This document shows positions 26,868 through 35,308 of a DNA stretch of 64,000 nt, in pieces (the first letter of the stretch is position 1; each line of letters begins with the position of its first letter). The notes beneath the pieces are model-generated. The model was not told where the DNA came from and made no database searches. It was given only the letters and a program-made list of their open reading frames with translations. The stretch is from Halorarum halophilum (GTDB lineage: Archaea > Halobacteriota > Halobacteria > Halobacteriales > Haloferacaceae), in the NCBI RefSeq assembly GCF_013401515.1, contig NZ_CP058531.1, positions 62,001 to 126,000 on the forward strand, in the 5' to 3' direction. A program made the translations under genes and the position numbers.

Positions 26868-27371
26868 TCAGTCCCCGCTTCCCGTTGCTTGGGGCGCCCA
26901 CTCCCGAACCGTGGCCGTCGGGTCGTCGAGTTCGAAGTCGATAGTCGGGCCGCTGCGCCCCTCCAACTCCTGAATCACGTCCTCGATGCGGTGGCGGAAC
27001 GCCCGGAGCGTCTGCCGGCCGGAGGCTCTGGCGCTCACGTACTTCGATTTGCTCGACACAGCGTCGACCTCGATGTACGACTTCTCCTCGAGCGGCTCGA
27101 TGATGTGCTGGCGGAGCTTGCCGTACCGCGCCTTCCCGTCGGCGCTGTCCCGGAAGCAGTCGAACCCGAGTTCCACGCCCATGTCGATGATGGTCCGGTA
27201 CTTCGTCCGCCGCGTCTCCGTGTTGCAAGCGTCGATGACGGCGAGGGCAGCGAGCTGGTCGCGCGTCGGCGAGTCGATCGGGTAGATCTCTAGTTCCTCG
27301 GCGGTTCCCAGCGCCTCTCCCGCCGGCAGTTCGGTGTCGACGATCGTCGCGGAGTTGGAGGCGGCGCGCAT
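26868..27371 (-). pseudogene. 5'-truncated DUF6293/HFX_2341-type regulator (left half of a head-to-head pair)
   Basis: The frame encodes the C-terminal wHTH half of this haloarchaeal regulator family: AEELEIYPIDSPTRDQLAAL, RYGKLRQHIIEPLEEKSYIE, SGRQTLRAFRHRIEDVI. About the first 150 residues (the CARF-like N-terminal domain) are missing. Coding similarity stops at about 27345, where the opposite-strand paralogue starts. An ATG at 27371 could still start a 167-residue product, but its first residues would be antisense to the neighbour. Confidence 0.65.
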
Positions 27372-28005
27372 CGACGTGACGACCGTCGCCGTAGACCTGT
27401 TCGACATGTACGGCGTGCTCGGCGAAGTGACGACCATCGCGGCCCAACACGCCGAGGATCTCGTCCACGTCAACGTCTCGACGGGGACGAAGCTGTCGGC
27501 GATCGGTGCTGCAATCGCCTGTATGGAACTCTCGACCAACGCGACTGCGTACTACGTCCACCCAGAGGAGTACGCTCACGGCGATATCGACGAACCGCTC
27601 ACGTCGGAGTACGCTGACGACGAAGCGCTTCCAGGGTACCCGATCGATTCGCCGACGGCCGAACAGGTGGCGGTCATGGACTACGTACATCGGAAGGATA
27701 CTACCGTCTACACGCCGAAGAAGAAGGACCTCATCGAGTTCGGGAAGCAGGCGGCTCTCCCATTCTATGCAAATTCGACCGCGAAATCCGACAAGGCAGC
27801 GTTCGGCCGCCTGAAGAGTCGGATTCTGGACCCACTCACCGAGCGCAAGTACGTCACCGTCGAGCACGTCGGTCGGCGCAAGCAGGTGTCCCTCACGGAA
27901 CTCGGCGAGGATACGCTGCGAGCGTTTCGGCACAAGTTGTCGGAGTCACCGGAGTGCGGCGTCGTGACTTCTCCCCGAAATCGTCCGGGAAATGACGACG
28001 ACTAG
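27334..28005 (+). CDS. N-terminally truncated DUF6293/HFX_2341-type regulator
   Basis: This 223-residue product has a partial N-terminal domain (VTTVAVDLFDMYGVLGEVTT; VHVNVSTGTKLSAIGAAIAC, the nucleotide-binding-like loop). A linker (ALPGYPIDSPTAEQ) leads to a complete winged-helix C-terminus (FGRLKSRILDPLTERKYVTV; TELGEDTLRAFRHKL). Compared with the family it lacks about the first 55 residues, strand 1 included. The frame starts at GTG 27334, exactly where the inverted paralogue begins. It may be a degraded gene rather than a working regulator. Confidence 0.6.
   Translation: MSTIVAELEAARIDVTTVAVDLFDMYGVLGEVTTIAAQHAEDLVHVNVSTGTKLSAIGAAIACMELSTNATAYYVHPEEYAHGDIDEPLTSEYADDEALPGYPIDSPTAEQVAVMDYVHRKDTTVYTPKKKDLIEFGKQAALPFYANSTAKSDKAAFGRLKSRILDPLTERKYVTVEHVGRRKQVSLTELGEDTLRAFRHKLSESPECGVVTSPRNRPGNDDD
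27338..27349. repeat. Perfect 12-bp palindrome at the head-to-head junction
   Basis: CGACGATCGTCG is its own reverse complement. It sits exactly where the two truncated paralogues, coding outward in opposite directions, meet. Confidence 0.6.
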
Positions 28006-28308
28006 TCCAGGAACCAGCGGCCAGTCGTAGAGTAAGTTCTAGCGGAGTCCTCGTCCAATGCGACACCGTTACACAGTAAACGCCTAGGGAACGGTGCCAG
28101 ACTTGGCGCGCCCGCGACGGTGTTACCCCCCATCCCTGGCCGTGATGATGGGAACGGGTGCCGAGTGGACGGTCTGTTCTGCGACGCTGTTCGGGAGAAT
28201 CCGATCAGTACCGCGCTACCCCGTCGTCCCTTCGTTACAGCCCAAGGAGGTCTACCTGCGAACGCGGAGAGTTCATTGCGAGGACAATACCTGCCGTATC
28301 GATCGGAA
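28006..28308. other. Intergenic between regulator and origin region
   Basis: No gene or repeat can be supported here. It leads into the first origin-type repeat at 28309. Confidence 0.4.
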
Positions 28309-28331
28309 GACACCCCTCTATCGATGTGTTC
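28309..28331 (+). repeat. Origin-recognition-like repeat, copy 1
   Basis: Full-length copy in forward orientation, with GACAC before the core. Identical over 23 bp to the copies at 30583 and 31294. Confidence 0.75.
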
Positions 28332-28436
28332 ATGCGAGCGATTGGCACTCGATTTTGTGGAGCCCCATGAAGTCGCCATCACGTCAGCACACGATACACA
28401 GAGTGAACTCATAATTCAGTCGGACTGGGACGGACA

Positions 28437-28457
28437 CACCCCTCTATCGATGTGTTC
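28437..28457 (+). repeat. Origin-recognition-like repeat, copy 2
   Basis: Forward orientation. Identical to copy 1 over the 21-bp core, while the 5' flank differs. Confidence 0.75.
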
Positions 28458-28643
28458 GATCTGTCTTGAGGATGGACGGATACGGCGGCTACACGGTCGT
28501 GGCTGTGGTTCTTTACTCGAAGTCAACACGGAGAGGCAATGAGATCGCCATTTCGTGAATCGGGAACCCGTCTTTGTCCGGCCGAGGATACACCGAATCA
28601 CGGTGCTCCGGTACCACCAGGAACTCGGTCAGGAGGATCACAT

Positions 28644-28664
28644 CGAACACTTCGATAGGGGTGT
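28644..28664 (-). repeat. Origin-recognition-like repeat, copy 3
   Basis: Inverted copy (GAACACTTCGATAGGGGTGT on the + strand). Three mismatches to copy 1, and the AAGTGT variant of the right half. Confidence 0.7.
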
Positions 28665-28837
28665 GTGTGTATGTTTGTACTAGAAAGCTAGAAGAAGAAG
28701 AGGCTAAACGCAGCTATTCCACTCCAACCGCCGGTCCGCAATTGGACGGAGACGTTCTCAGACGCCTCAAATAGGCTTGTAGTGGTGGTCTCCACATCGT
28801 GAACATACGAAGGGACCCCCCGTCCGGAGGAGACATC

Positions 28838-28860
28838 GAACACATCGATAGGAGGGTGTC
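28838..28860 (-). repeat. Origin-recognition-like repeat, copy 4
   Basis: Inverted copy (GAACACATCGATAGGAGGGT on the + strand). The C-run is broken by one T. Confidence 0.7.
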
Positions 28861-28982
28861 TGTCTCACCACCGTCCTCGAGCGAACGTCCACAATACACT
28901 TCGTCAGCCGTCAGGCGATTACAGATAACTCACCGTACAAAACCCACAAATACCCCGAATCAGCGCTCTTCTCCGCGAATTA

Positions 28983-28999
28983 CACATCGATAGGGGTGG
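28983..28999 (-). repeat. Origin-recognition-like repeat, copy 5 (at the orc promoter)
   Basis: A shortened inverted copy (CACATCGATAGGGGTGG). It ends 37 bp before the orc1/cdc6 start and abuts its promoter, so initiator binding here could repress its own gene. Confidence 0.7.
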
Positions 29000-29035
29000 G
29001 CAACACTTTTGACCCCGGCCTGTCTGCACTGTCCT

Positions 29036-30535
29036 ATGGGTACTGACGACTCCGATGACCACCGTAATTTGATGGAGTCATCGGAGGACGAGTCGCCGGC
29101 CCAGGGTGACCCCGAACACGCCTCCTCCGAGCATGGGCCAGCGATGGACCCCACCGGAGCCTCGGATACGGATTCGGTCCTCCCTACCGAGCGTGATCAA
29201 CATTCGGCTGAGGCGTCCGCCAACTCGACAGTCCCCGGCGATTCGCAGTCGATCGAGGACATGCTCCTCGAATTTGACGAGCAGGAGGGGCTGATCCGTG
29301 ATCGGTCACTTCTCGACCCGAATCATGTCGTGGAGGAGGATCGGATCGTTGGTCGCGACGAGCAGCTCCAGGAAGTCACGAAGATGCTCCGGGTTGCCCT
29401 CGGGGACAACCGGCCACCGAACCTCTTCCTGTACGGTCCGTCGGGGACGGGCAAATCACTCATCACCAAAGCCGTCTGCAAGAACATCAGCCGGATCTGC
29501 GAGAGTCGGAACATTCGCTTCGGGACGGTCGAGGTCAACTGCCAAGATCTCGATACGCTCGGCGTCGCGATCTACGAACTCGCGCAGCGTGCAGCAGACG
29601 AAGCCGGCGTCGAGGTCGAGGTACCGAAACATGGTGTCGCGACGAAGGACAAGTGGGACGAACTCTACCGGATCGTCAACGAGAACTTCGATTCGGTCGT
29701 GTTTGTGCTCGACGAACTAGACATGCTCGTCGGCCGGCGTGACAAACAGGAGCCGGCGTTCTCCCGGCTTCTGTATCAGCTCTCGCGCGCGGGGGTCAAC
29801 GACGACCTGACGGCGTACATCTCCGTCGTCGCCATCTCAAACGACACGAAGATGATGGAATCGGTGGGCAGCCGGGCCCAGAGTTCCTTTACGCCGGAGG
29901 ACGTCCACTTCGACGACTACGACGCTCAGCAACTCCAGGCAATCCTCCGCCGACGCGAAGACGCGTTCCATGCCGGTGTCCTCGATGACGATGTCATCCC
30001 GTTGGCGGCGGCGTTCGCCGCCCAGACGAACGGTGACGCCCGCAAGGCGATCGATCTCATGCGTGTCGCCGGCGAACTCGTCGAGCGGGAGGGCGATGAT
30101 CGCGTGCGTGAGGAGCACGTTCGCGACGCCCAGGATAAAGTCGAGAAGAATCGCGTCCTCGAGGTCGTGCGCGGTATCAGCACCCAGAAGAAGCTCTGTC
30201 TATATGCAACCGCGGCCGTGGCGGCAGAATCCGACGGCGGCTCCGCGCGGAGCACGACTGGCTATCGCGTGTACCAGTTCCTCACTGAGTCGATCAGCGC
30301 CGACCAGTACCACCAGGAGACCTACGTGAACAAGATGAAGGAACTGACGACGTACTCGCTCGTCGATTTCGAACGCCGGAGTCACGGCCCGAGTTCGGGG
30401 ATGTTTCTCGAGTTCCAGTTCGGCGAACGCCCGAAGACGATTCTCGAGACGCTCCGCGAGGACTCCCGAATCGAGAAAGTCGAACCCGAGGAGGTACAGA
30501 CGGTCGCCAAAGCACAGGTGCAAAACGAAACGTAG
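29036..30535 (+). CDS. orc1/cdc6: Orc1/Cdc6 replication initiator
   Basis: This 499-residue AAA+ protein should bind the flanking repeats and start replication of this replicon. The start ATG 29036 (MGTDDSDDHRN) is preferred to TTG 29009. An acidic disordered N-terminus (about 1-75) is followed by the AAA+ module. Walker A is LYGPSGTGKSLITKAV (Lys140), Walker B is VVFVLDELDML, and sensor 1 is VVAISNDTKMM. The initiator-specific region and lid helices follow (RRREDAFHAGVLDDDVIPL; NGDARKAIDLMRVAGE). The C-terminal winged helix (TTGYRVYQFLTESISADQYH; KMKELTTYSLVDFERRSHGP) is complete. All catalytic boxes are intact. Confidence 0.93.
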   Translation: MGTDDSDDHRNLMESSEDESPAQGDPEHASSEHGPAMDPTGASDTDSVLPTERDQHSAEASANSTVPGDSQSIEDMLLEFDEQEGLIRDRSLLDPNHVVEEDRIVGRDEQLQEVTKMLRVALGDNRPPNLFLYGPSGTGKSLITKAVCKNISRICESRNIRFGTVEVNCQDLDTLGVAIYELAQRAADEAGVEVEVPKHGVATKDKWDELYRIVNENFDSVVFVLDELDMLVGRRDKQEPAFSRLLYQLSRAGVNDDLTAYISVVAISNDTKMMESVGSRAQSSFTPEDVHFDDYDAQQLQAILRRREDAFHAGVLDDDVIPLAAAFAAQTNGDARKAIDLMRVAGELVEREGDDRVREEHVRDAQDKVEKNRVLEVVRGISTQKKLCLYATAAVAAESDGGSARSTTGYRVYQFLTESISADQYHQETYVNKMKELTTYSLVDFERRSHGPSSGMFLEFQFGERPKTILETLREDSRIEKVEPEEVQTVAKAQVQNET

Positions 30536-30582
30536 TCCCGGGAGTCGCACGCGACACCTATCTCCCCATCCAGTCCCGGCAA

Positions 30583-30605
30583 GACACCCCTCTATCGATG
30601 TGTTC
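30583..30605 (+). repeat. Origin-recognition-like repeat, copy 6
   Basis: Perfect forward copy 48 bp after the orc1/cdc6 stop. Confidence 0.75.
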
Positions 30606-30696
30606 GGAACCGAGTGTACTTAGCAGGTAACATTGTTGCTAACGGTGCTCACAACGGTGGATTCAACGTTTTCCTTCGTGTAACCTCATGGCCGAG

Positions 30697-30721
30697 GACA
30701 CGCCTCTATCGAAGTGTATTC
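30697..30721 (+). repeat. Origin-recognition-like repeat, copy 7
   Basis: Forward copy of the AAGTGT variant (CGCCTCTATCGAAGTGTATT), with one change in the C-run and the TATT ending shared with copy 9. Confidence 0.7.
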
Positions 30722-31293
30722 CTCCACGAGAACCGTTGAACTCCGCCGCTTATGGAACAGATTGGGGTTATTGAGATGTTGTTGCTTGGATTGTAGTTCC
30801 ATCCTGAGAGTGTCGCCAAAACGCTCTCACAACGTCCCTCCGAGCGAATAGTTACCCCGTCTGTGTGACTCGATGATTGCATCGCCGGTGAGTTCGGTCA
30901 CTTCGGCGACGACGTACGTGGTGCCGATTCTCCCGACATCGTGTGCATCCGACGGTTACGTTGGATTCAACCCGAGGTCATCCACGCACTCGGTCAACGT
31001 TGGATATTCGTTCAGTGCCACACCGTCTTCGGTGACCTCGATCAGCTCCGCTCCAATGCGCTCACTCAGCTATCGGATATCCTCGGGTTCTGGAGTTGCT
31101 ATCTACGATTCCGCTGAGAACATGCTTTATGTCCCCTACCGCTCCACGAATACGGACTAGCAAGAGCGCTATCAATTCAAGAATGATCCGCTGGTGAGTA
31201 CAGCCAATACGGCGATTGCCGTAGGGACGAGGGCTTCGCTGAAGGAGGGTTTGTGCAGCATCACTCACTCGCAGCCGCCTGGATCCATATAAC
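30722..31293. other. Gap between origin repeats with a decayed coding remnant
   Basis: The - strand of about 30890-31180 contains protein-like phrases (IRGAVGDIKHVLSGIVDSNS; LIEVTEDGVALNEYPTLTEC) broken by stops and frame changes, a dead gene I cannot name. Everything else appears noncoding. Confidence 0.4.
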
Positions 31294-31316
31294 GACACCC
31301 CTCTATCGATGTGTTC
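31294..31316 (+). repeat. Origin-recognition-like repeat, copy 8
   Basis: Perfect forward copy, 43 bp before copy 9. Confidence 0.75.
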
Positions 31317-31336
31317 TCATCGCCATTCCCGAGTTG

Positions 31337-31360
31337 AACACCCCTCTATCGAAGTGTATC
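31337..31360 (+). repeat. Origin-recognition-like repeat, copy 9
   Basis: Forward copy of the AAGTGTAT variant. Copies 8 and 9 form a close tandem pair in the same orientation as copies 6 and 7. Confidence 0.75.
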
Positions 31361-31738
31361 AGAGGGCAACCACGTGCGGGTTGAGGTCGATGATTGGCAA
31401 TCAACGTCCGCTGTGGCCGTACTCCCAGTTTTGCCCTAGGCCTGTCCGCAGTCCCGCTCATGTCTGTAAGCCACCCCCGAATATGTCCGCAATTACGGTC
31501 GAGGGAGAACCCGCATTGAGCTGGAGGGGGGCGTGGGGGGAACGTCCCCGAGCGAAGGCCAGGCTCACCGTCGAAGGTCGTCAGAACTGTCACGGCGCGA
31601 TTGTGGCTGAGGACGGCAGGACTGTCCGCCTTCCTTCAACCGAATTCCAGGCACGAGATACGAGGATTCTACGTCGGTTCAGAGCCGGTCCCGAAATCAG
31701 CACACCTTATTACGAATCGTCTCCCCTCTGTTCACCAA
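31361..31738. other. Intergenic upstream of the PadR gene
   Basis: No supported gene. CACCTTATTACG at 31702-31713 is a likely TATA region, with correct spacing (about 28 bp) to ATG 31739. Confidence 0.4.
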
Positions 31739-32014
31739 ATGTACGACCTCACTGGCTTTCAGCGCGATCTGCTCTACTGTGCTGCAGGGTTCGAGGAACC
31801 GCATGGCCTCGCTATTAGAGACCAACTGGAGGACTACTACGGGAGCGAGGTTCACGCTGGCAAACTCTATCCGAATCTCGACACGCTTGTGGAGAAAGGC
31901 CTCATCAAGAAGGGTGAGCTGGATAAGCGGACGAACTTCTATACGGTCACTCAGCGTGGCCAGCGCGAACTCGAGGCACGCCGGGTTTGGGAGACCCAGT
32001 ACGTCGACGGCTAG
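31739..32014 (+). CDS. PadR-family transcriptional regulator
   Basis: This is a 91-residue winged-helix protein. LTGFQRDLLYCAAGFEEPHG, IRDQLEDYYGSEVHAGKLYP and NLDTLVEKGLIKKGELDKRT form the typical PadR HTH and wing, and FYTVTQRGQRELEARRVWE is the last helix. The start at ATG 31739 follows a TATA element 28 bp upstream. Such small haloarchaeal PadR proteins usually repress a neighbouring gene or their own. Its stop overlaps the stop of the opposite-strand zinc protein in a shared CTAG. Confidence 0.85.
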   Translation: MYDLTGFQRDLLYCAAGFEEPHGLAIRDQLEDYYGSEVHAGKLYPNLDTLVEKGLIKKGELDKRTNFYTVTQRGQRELEARRVWETQYVDG

Positions 32015-32157
32015 AGGTCGAAGCGACTGATCTCGTCCCGATCACACTGCGGGCACGTCGTCCGCTTACACTCCATGCTTGTTCCACAATAGCGGCATTC
32101 ACAGACGGTGTCCGGATCGTTCGCCCGGCCGAGCAATTGGCTGAGGATGGGGGTCAT
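32011..32157 (-). CDS. 48-residue zinc-finger micro-protein
   Basis: The small ORF starts MTPILSQLLGRANDPDTV and continues with CECRYC and later CKRTTCPQCDRDEI. These Cys groups end in a CPxC knuckle, a pattern known from haloarchaeal small zinc-finger proteins. The stop codon shares CTAG (32011-32014) with the PadR gene, so the two genes converge with overlapping ends. No partner is known. It may be a regulator or a redox/zinc binder. Confidence 0.7.
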   Translation of the reverse strand: MTPILSQLLGRANDPDTVCECRYCGTSMECKRTTCPQCDRDEISRFDL

Positions 32158-32166
32158 GGGTTCATG

Positions 32167-32316
32167 TTACTGAGGATGCACCACTTCCGAGCAGTGCGGG
32201 CAGTCGGCCCAGATGCCCGTCTCGTTATCTTCACGATACTCGATGAGGACATCTCGGGCGTGAATGTCGGTCTCACAGTGCGGGCAGACACCAAGTTGTC
32301 TATCTGAGGATGCCAT
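32167..32316 (-). CDS. 49-residue double-CPHC zinc micro-protein
   Basis: It begins MASSDRQLGVCPHCETDIHA and ends GIWADCPHCSEVVHPQ. The two CPHC knuckles, 28 residues apart, form one zinc ribbon. It lies 9 bp upstream of the 48-residue zinc protein on the same strand, so the two form a pair and are probably co-transcribed. The composition (all four Cys, no stops, strong acidic linker) supports a real gene. Confidence 0.7.
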   Translation of the reverse strand: MASSDRQLGVCPHCETDIHARDVLIEYREDNETGIWADCPHCSEVVHPQ

Positions 32317-32458
32317 TATCTGGTGTAGATCTCCGAACTGCTGTCTTGGACTCTCGACGGGGTGTATTTGGCTATTCACTTGGGACACTCTTAACTCCGG
32401 AGGGCAGTGTGAAAGTGAACCCCCGCGACGAGCCACTGACACTGTATTTGACAGTCGA

Positions 32459-32749
32459 TTATCTGGTGGTAGGGCGGGGCGCGTTCTCGTACTTAACCAT
32501 CTTCGCGGGTTTGTCGGCGATCGTCTCGTAGATCCGCTGTAGCGTCTCCTCAGCCGCCAATAGGTTGTGCTCTTCGAGGAACGCACGCCCTTCATCGGTC
32601 AGCCCGTAGAACTTCCAGGGGTAGCCCTGCCGACGCTCGCCGTCGGGGAGGATGACCTCCTCCACGATGCCGGCGTCGATGAGCTTCTGGATGTGTTTGT
32701 ACACGGTGGCCTCACTGACGCTCGGTTTGAGCTGTTCGAGCTCGTACAT
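32459..32749 (-). CDS. HTH regulator, 5' end lost into a TFB fragment
   Basis: This 96-residue frame is the body of a haloarchaeal winged-helix regulator: SVSEATVYKHIQKLIDAGIV, RRQGYPWKFYGLTDEGRAFL, AAEETLQRIYETIADKPAKM. The expected first 10-20 residues are missing. Upstream of about 32785 the DNA belongs to a transcription factor B gene in another frame, so a recombination joined the two. ATG 32749 could still start a nearly complete wing domain, so function is possible. Confidence 0.65.
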   Translation of the reverse strand: MYELEQLKPSVSEATVYKHIQKLIDAGIVEEVILPDGERRQGYPWKFYGLTDEGRAFLEEHNLLAAEETLQRIYETIADKPAKMVKYENAPRPTTR

Positions 32750-32769
32750 CGAGGGCGACAGCTGAGACG

Positions 32770-33456
32770 AGGAACGAAGTCGCGGGGGCGACGTGGCCCC
32801 GCGTCGAGTTCGAGTTCCACGTTCAGCACCCGATAGCTGAGCTTTACCTTCGACTCATCACACCGGGCGACCTCGGCAACCTCACCGAGCGTTCGCGTGT
32901 ACCCGTCACATCGACACGCCGCGTAGAGGCTTCCTGCCGCGATCATCTCGACTGACCGGCCTCGAATCAGGTTCTCCGCCATCGCCTCATGATAGATCGC
33001 AGCGCCGCGTTCCGCCACCGATCCGGGAAGCTCGAGCGAGCTCGTCATCCGGTAGAGTTCTGCACAGGCGTGGCCGGGGTTCTGCTCGGCTGTCGACCAG
33101 AATTGACTTCGGTCATGTTCGGGCCGAAGTCGCCCGAGCTGTACGCGTTTGGATCCGGACGGGGCTAACTTAGTTCCGTCTCGTGTCCAGCCAATCTCGG
33201 TCGAAAGGCCACGATCGTGTCGTGCCTCCGTGAGTGGCGTGCCAACCCGGCTGTGACTATCATCGTCATCGTCGAACGAGCGCCACTCCGGTCCGCGGTG
33301 GAGCCGCTGTGCAGTGATGACGAGCCCACAGTCGGCATACCGCCGCTCACCTGCATCCGCAATGCCGGTGCTACTATACTCGAGACAGGTCGCGGTAAGA
33401 TCCTTGTCGGCCTGTTCGTCAAATCGAATTTCACAGATATATCTACATAACAACAT
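32770..33456 (-). pseudogene. tfb: Transcription factor B (TFB) pseudogene, C-terminus replaced
   Basis: The N-terminal zinc ribbon is damaged: CLEY for CxxC and RYADC for CxxC, so two of four ligands are lost. The B-finger/linker (RGPEWRSFDDDDDSHSRVG; TEARHDRGLSTEIG) and the first cyclin repeat (GAAIYHEAMAENLIRGRSVE; LYAACRCDGYTRTLGEVAEV) remain readable. It breaks off after PRRPRDFVPRL, where the HTH fragment starts in another frame. The second cyclin repeat, needed for promoter binding, is gone. The closest relative visible is the intact TFB at 63515. Confidence 0.8.
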
Positions 33457-34006
33457 TATTCACGCAGGGGTAATCAAGGTTGCCCTGCATCATTCGGGGG
33501 GTAGACAAAATCTGCTAAGAGGCGATCACTTAATGGATTACTGACGTTAGATGGGTACCTATACGAACTCGTTGACAGTAATCACAGTAATACCGAATTG
33601 CCTAGTTCGATCACGCTTGCTAACGGTGAGTCAGCGGGGGACAACGTCTACCTTGTGACGTTGCCTCGTTCCTCCTCAGTCCGTCAGGGAGTTCCGATGA
33701 TCACTCCGGATACCACGTGTACCTTTAGATTCAATCCGTTTCCGGAGGATTGCTGACCTATTAGTTGCAGTTCCAGGCCCGCAATTTGTTGAATTGGCCG
33801 CAGTGTTCCAAGCGGTATACTCGTCCATGAGCCACATTCCCAATTCATTAGTCGTGGGGTGTCAGAGACTCGAGCGAGAACGATCCGAGAGGACCAGCGA
33901 GTAACCCCTTAGAAGGGACTCGTTCAGTGGCCACCTCTGCAACGAGTGGTTCGATAGAGCATCGAACCATCAGTCGACCGTACGACGATCACTACCGAGA
34001 ACGAGA
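33457..34006. other. Intergenic stretch
   Basis: Mixed composition with no supported gene. TTGCTAACGGTG at about 33616 recurs near 30635, which suggests shared noncoding DNA between the two intervals. Confidence 0.35.
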
Positions 34007-34276
34007 TTATGCGGTATCAGTTGACTCTTGACGTAGCTCGACTGTAATGGATTCGTGGTCGTCGACGGAAACGAGGCAATTGCTGTACTCAAATGAGACG
34101 TGACCCGACCGGCATGCAGTGCTCTCACTCCAGAATTCGAAAAGCATGTCCAGTGCATCCGGGGCAAGGGTCTCGTTCAGTGGCGGCAATGACTATGGAG
34201 AACAGTGTTCGGTCGAACTCACCGCATCGACGATGGCCATACTGATGGACTGCTCTGGACCGATCTCGAATACCAC
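34007..34276 (-). pseudogene. HalOD1-domain gene with in-frame TAG
   Basis: The - strand frame reads VVFEIGPEQSISMAIVDAVS, then an in-frame TAG (34193-34195 on the + strand), then SLPPLNETLAPDALDMLFEF and GHVSFEYSNCLVSVDD. The two parts together make one full HalOD1 domain, so a single stop codon interrupts it. TTG immediately after the stop could restart a 60-residue product. Confidence 0.65.
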
Positions 34277-35308
34277 ACCTAAAGTCGGTGTCAAAGTCGA
34301 ATAAAGACTTGGGTTTTTCGCGTCCCGGCGGCGACGACTTGATACGGGGAGGTAACTCAAGAGGATTACTACTATACTAGCTTATGCGTTCAGCGGTGAT
34401 GGATTGAACGAAGGGCGTTATCACTGCGAAATCAACCAGGTAAACTGACTTATCGAATCGTCCATGTGTACTTTAATTCAAGTGCCATCCTCGGAGTGAG
34501 TCGCGTCCGATCACCCCGTTAGAGAAGATAGCAACTGATCTCTTCAGACAAGATAGGCCTTGGGGATGTCAATTCGATATGACGCCTACTTTGGAGGGAG
34601 ATGAGCGTGGTCATCCGGGCATTTCCGTCTAATTGGATCGGTAATTACCTATCGTTCTCCGACTCCGATGATCAGACATCCACCATCGTGCTACGACATA
34701 TGCACCTTGAGCGAGGGGGGACGCGGTGGAACCGATGGTCGTCGAATACGATACCGTTGAGAAGGAGCGACGCCAGAACCGTCGACCACGTGGATACTGA
34801 ATACAGAGTATGCCCGAAAGCAGTTCCCAGGCACTTTTATCAGACCCGGCGAACGGTGAGTACAGGTGAGCCACTTACCGTCCTCGATTCCTACCTGGAG
34901 CAGCCGCCGGCCAACGAGACCGAATCGTAAACCGATAGCGGTCCAGAGCGGGTCACCGCTTCCGATACAACTTTAGACGTGAAACGGAGCAGGTAACACT
35001 TCAAAACATAGGTTCTTGTCAGCGGCTGCTTCAGTATTCACTCGACGAAAATATCGCCGGTACGATGCTGAAAACACCCTTTGTAGTTAGCAGCCGGATT
35101 GTGACAAGGACAGGGTAGTTCGAAAACGGACCTACAAAATACAGGGCGCATATTCACCGTACCTCCACGTTAGTTGCTCTCAGTTCATATTTTAGTCGCC
35201 CGAAACCCAGCTCCTCGGATATAGTGAGAATTCAGCGGTGTATCTACCAGGCCATCGTCGACACGTTCATATCACAACGCCCGTTTTACACATAGGAGAA
35301 CTGATACC
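34277..35308. other. Long intergenic region before the MFS gene
   Basis: It contains an open frame at 34601-34930 (109 codons) with no recognisable family and Arg/Ser-rich shadow-like composition, which I do not call. No repeats or RNA genes were found. Confidence 0.4.

Larger units (their letters stand above)
28309..28999. other. Putative replication origin upstream of orc1/cdc6
   Basis: Five copies of a repeat with core CCCCTCTATCGATGTGTTC lie in this 690-bp stretch. Two point right (28309, 28437) and three point left (28644, 28838, 28983), so inverted sets face each other. The orc1/cdc6 gene starts 37 bp after the last one. An inverted cluster of initiator boxes directly upstream of an orc gene is the standard plan of haloarchaeal origins. 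The segment around 28665-28725 is the most AT-rich part and could be the unwinding element. Confidence 0.75.

Noticed and set aside
34601-34930. 109-codon frame in a long intergenic stretch
   Set aside because: Arg/Ser-rich shadow-like composition, no known pattern and no promoter with correct spacing.
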